A program made the translations under genes and the position numbers. Of a DNA stretch of 64,000 nt, positions 63,096 through 64,000 are shown in pieces. Origin of the DNA: Massilia sp. YIM B02443. GTDB taxonomy: Bacteria; Pseudomonadota; Gammaproteobacteria; Burkholderiales; Burkholderiaceae_D. The DNA is taken from contig NZ_JASNRA010000017.1 of the NCBI RefSeq assembly GCF_030411955.1, positions 1 to 64,000 on the forward strand, in the 5' to 3' direction. The notes below the pieces were generated by a model that worked only from the letters and a program-made list of their open reading frames with translations, had not been told where the DNA came from and ran no database searches. Every line of letters begins with the position of its first letter. Position 1 is the first letter of the stretch.

Positions 63096-64000
63096 TCAGA
63101 CCAGCCGCACCGACTCGCGCACCACCAGGCTCAGGTCCGGCACCTGTTCCGGCGCCGCTTCATGACCCAGCATTGCCAGCATCCTGCGTCCCACACCGAT
63201 GCCGACCTCGTACAGCGGCTGGCGCACCGTGGTCAGGGGCGGCGTCGTGTACATCGAGCTGTGCAGGTCGTCGAAGCCGACCAGCGAAACGTCTTCCGGC
63301 ACTCGGATATTGCGCCGGTACAGCGCCAGGCGGGCACCGTAGGCGCTCAGGTCGTTGGCCGCAAAGATGGCGGAAAAGCGCAGGTTGGCCTGCAGCAGCG
63401 CATTCACCGCCAGCAGGCCGCTCGATTCGTCGAACTCGCCCGCCACCACCAGCCGCTCGTCGATCGCAATGCCGTGCTTGGCCAGGGTGTCGTGGTAGCC
63501 GGCCAGGCGCGCACGCGCGTCGCGGTGGTCGACCGGACCGCTGATGTGGGCAATGCGGCGGTGGCCCTGGGCGATCAGGTATTCCATCGCCTCGCAGGCG
63601 CCACGGTAATTGTCCAGGCAAAAGCCCTGGGTGCGCTCGCCCTGCACTTCGCGCCCGAAGGCGACGATCGGCACCCGGCGCGAGAAGTCCAGGATCTGCT
63701 GGTCGCTCATATTGCCGGTGAGGATGGCGACGCCGTCGACGCGGCGCCCGATCAGCAGCTCGACCCGCTCCGCCTCTTCGTCCGCATGCCAGTGGCCGCT
63801 CATGATCAGCAGCGCATAGCCGGCGGTCTTGACCGCATCCTCGATGCCGACCATGGCACGGTTGAAGTAGCCGCTCTCGAGCGACTGGGTCAGGACGCCG
63901 ATGGTGCGCGTGCTGCCCATCTTGAGGCTTTGCGCCAGCAGGTTCGGTTTGTAGTTGAGCTCGTCGATGACGCGTTCGATGGCGCGCCGCTTGTCGTCGG
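63096..64000 (-). CDS. LacI-family transcriptional regulator, 5' end beyond the window
   Basis: About 301 residues are visible; the N-terminal helix-turn-helix is cut off by the window edge. The first visible residues, KRRAIERVIDELNYKPNLLA, are the end of the LacI DNA-binding domain and hinge. The periplasmic-binding-like effector domain follows (TRTIGVLTQSLESGYFNRAM, RRVPIVAFGREVQGERT, IFAANDLSAYGARLALYRR, VSLVGFDDLHSSMYTTPPLT) up to ESVRLV. It binds a sugar or similar ligand. Its targets probably lie right of base 64000. Confidence 0.9.
   Translation of the reverse strand, partial: DDKRRAIERVIDELNYKPNLLAQSLKMGSTRTIGVLTQSLESGYFNRAMVGIEDAVKTAGYALLIMSGHWHADEEAERVELLIGRRVDGVAILTGNMSDQQILDFSRRVPIVAFGREVQGERTQGFCLDNYRGACEAMEYLIAQGHRRIAHISGPVDHRDARARLAGYHDTLAKHGIAIDERLVVAGEFDESSGLLAVNALLQANLRFSAIFAANDLSAYGARLALYRRNIRVPEDVSLVGFDDLHSSMYTTPPLTTVRQPLYEVGIGVGRRMLAMLGHEAAPEQVPDLSLVVRESVRLV

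Overview
The window looks like the replication-origin region of a high-GC betaproteobacterium, most likely Oxalobacteraceae (Massilia, Telluria or Duganella type). The evidence is the divergent block mnmE-yidC-yidD-rnpA-rpmH / dnaA-dnaN-gyrB, the betaproteobacterial form of the 5S rRNA and of the rRNA leader, and the general protein character. The genus is inferred, not proven.

Layout. 1-4.7 kb: the promoter, UP element and boxA leader of an rRNA operon that runs leftward out of the window; a LysR regulator divergent from an aldo/keto reductase; a secreted penicillin-acylase-family lipoprotein; and an isolated 5S rRNA gene with its terminator. 4.9-17.7 kb: a B12-binding radical SAM protein; a five-gene Mla-type lipid-transport operon ending in a VanZ-family gene; a 2Fe-2S ferredoxin-like protein, an alpha/beta hydrolase and the PBP5-type carboxypeptidase dacC; an aldo/keto reductase with a CsoR/FrmR-type repressor; pssA; and a CAP-domain lipoprotein overlapped by an Hpt protein. 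18-28.4 kb: the origin block. 28.4-36.6 kb: an MFS transporter, a lower-GC HNH endonuclease gene, an NHL-repeat lipoprotein, leuA behind what looks like a leucine-attenuation leader, a second-type infA with a terminator-bearing upstream transcript, and a NERD/UvrD-type helicase.

36.8-44.8 kb: an MSHA-like minor-pilin cassette (mshQ, a FimT/GspH-like pilin, mshD, mshO, mshP), a short-chain dehydrogenase, an AraC regulator and a HAD phosphatase. 44.9-50.4 kb is the most accessory-looking part: an inverted repeat pair, an rtcB RNA ligase gene broken by one missing base, a stand-alone TnpB, a lipoprotein, a PAP2 phosphatase, an IS5-type remnant and folE. 50.5-56.5 kb: a membrane protein, nudC and a small glycan cluster (two GT9, one GT2, one DUF4254). 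56.6-64 kb: a methyl-accepting chemotaxis protein, an AraC regulator, an MFS transporter, a secreted HSL-type esterase, an Ohr peroxidase and a truncated LacI regulator.

The points I consider most worth checking are: a leaderless, leucine-rich leader peptide full of rare CTA codons upstream of leuA, with a second leader ORF behind it; the autonomous tnpB with an intact RuvC triad beside a frameshifted rtcB; three similar TAGCGCGCTA-type palindromes around ohr and its neighbour esterase with no ohrR in sight; a putative small RNA or attenuator upstream of infA; an orphan 5S gene; and an apparent one-base loss at the 3' end of the helicase gene that resembles the one in rtcB. All functional calls come from reading motifs by eye. 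No database search was run.
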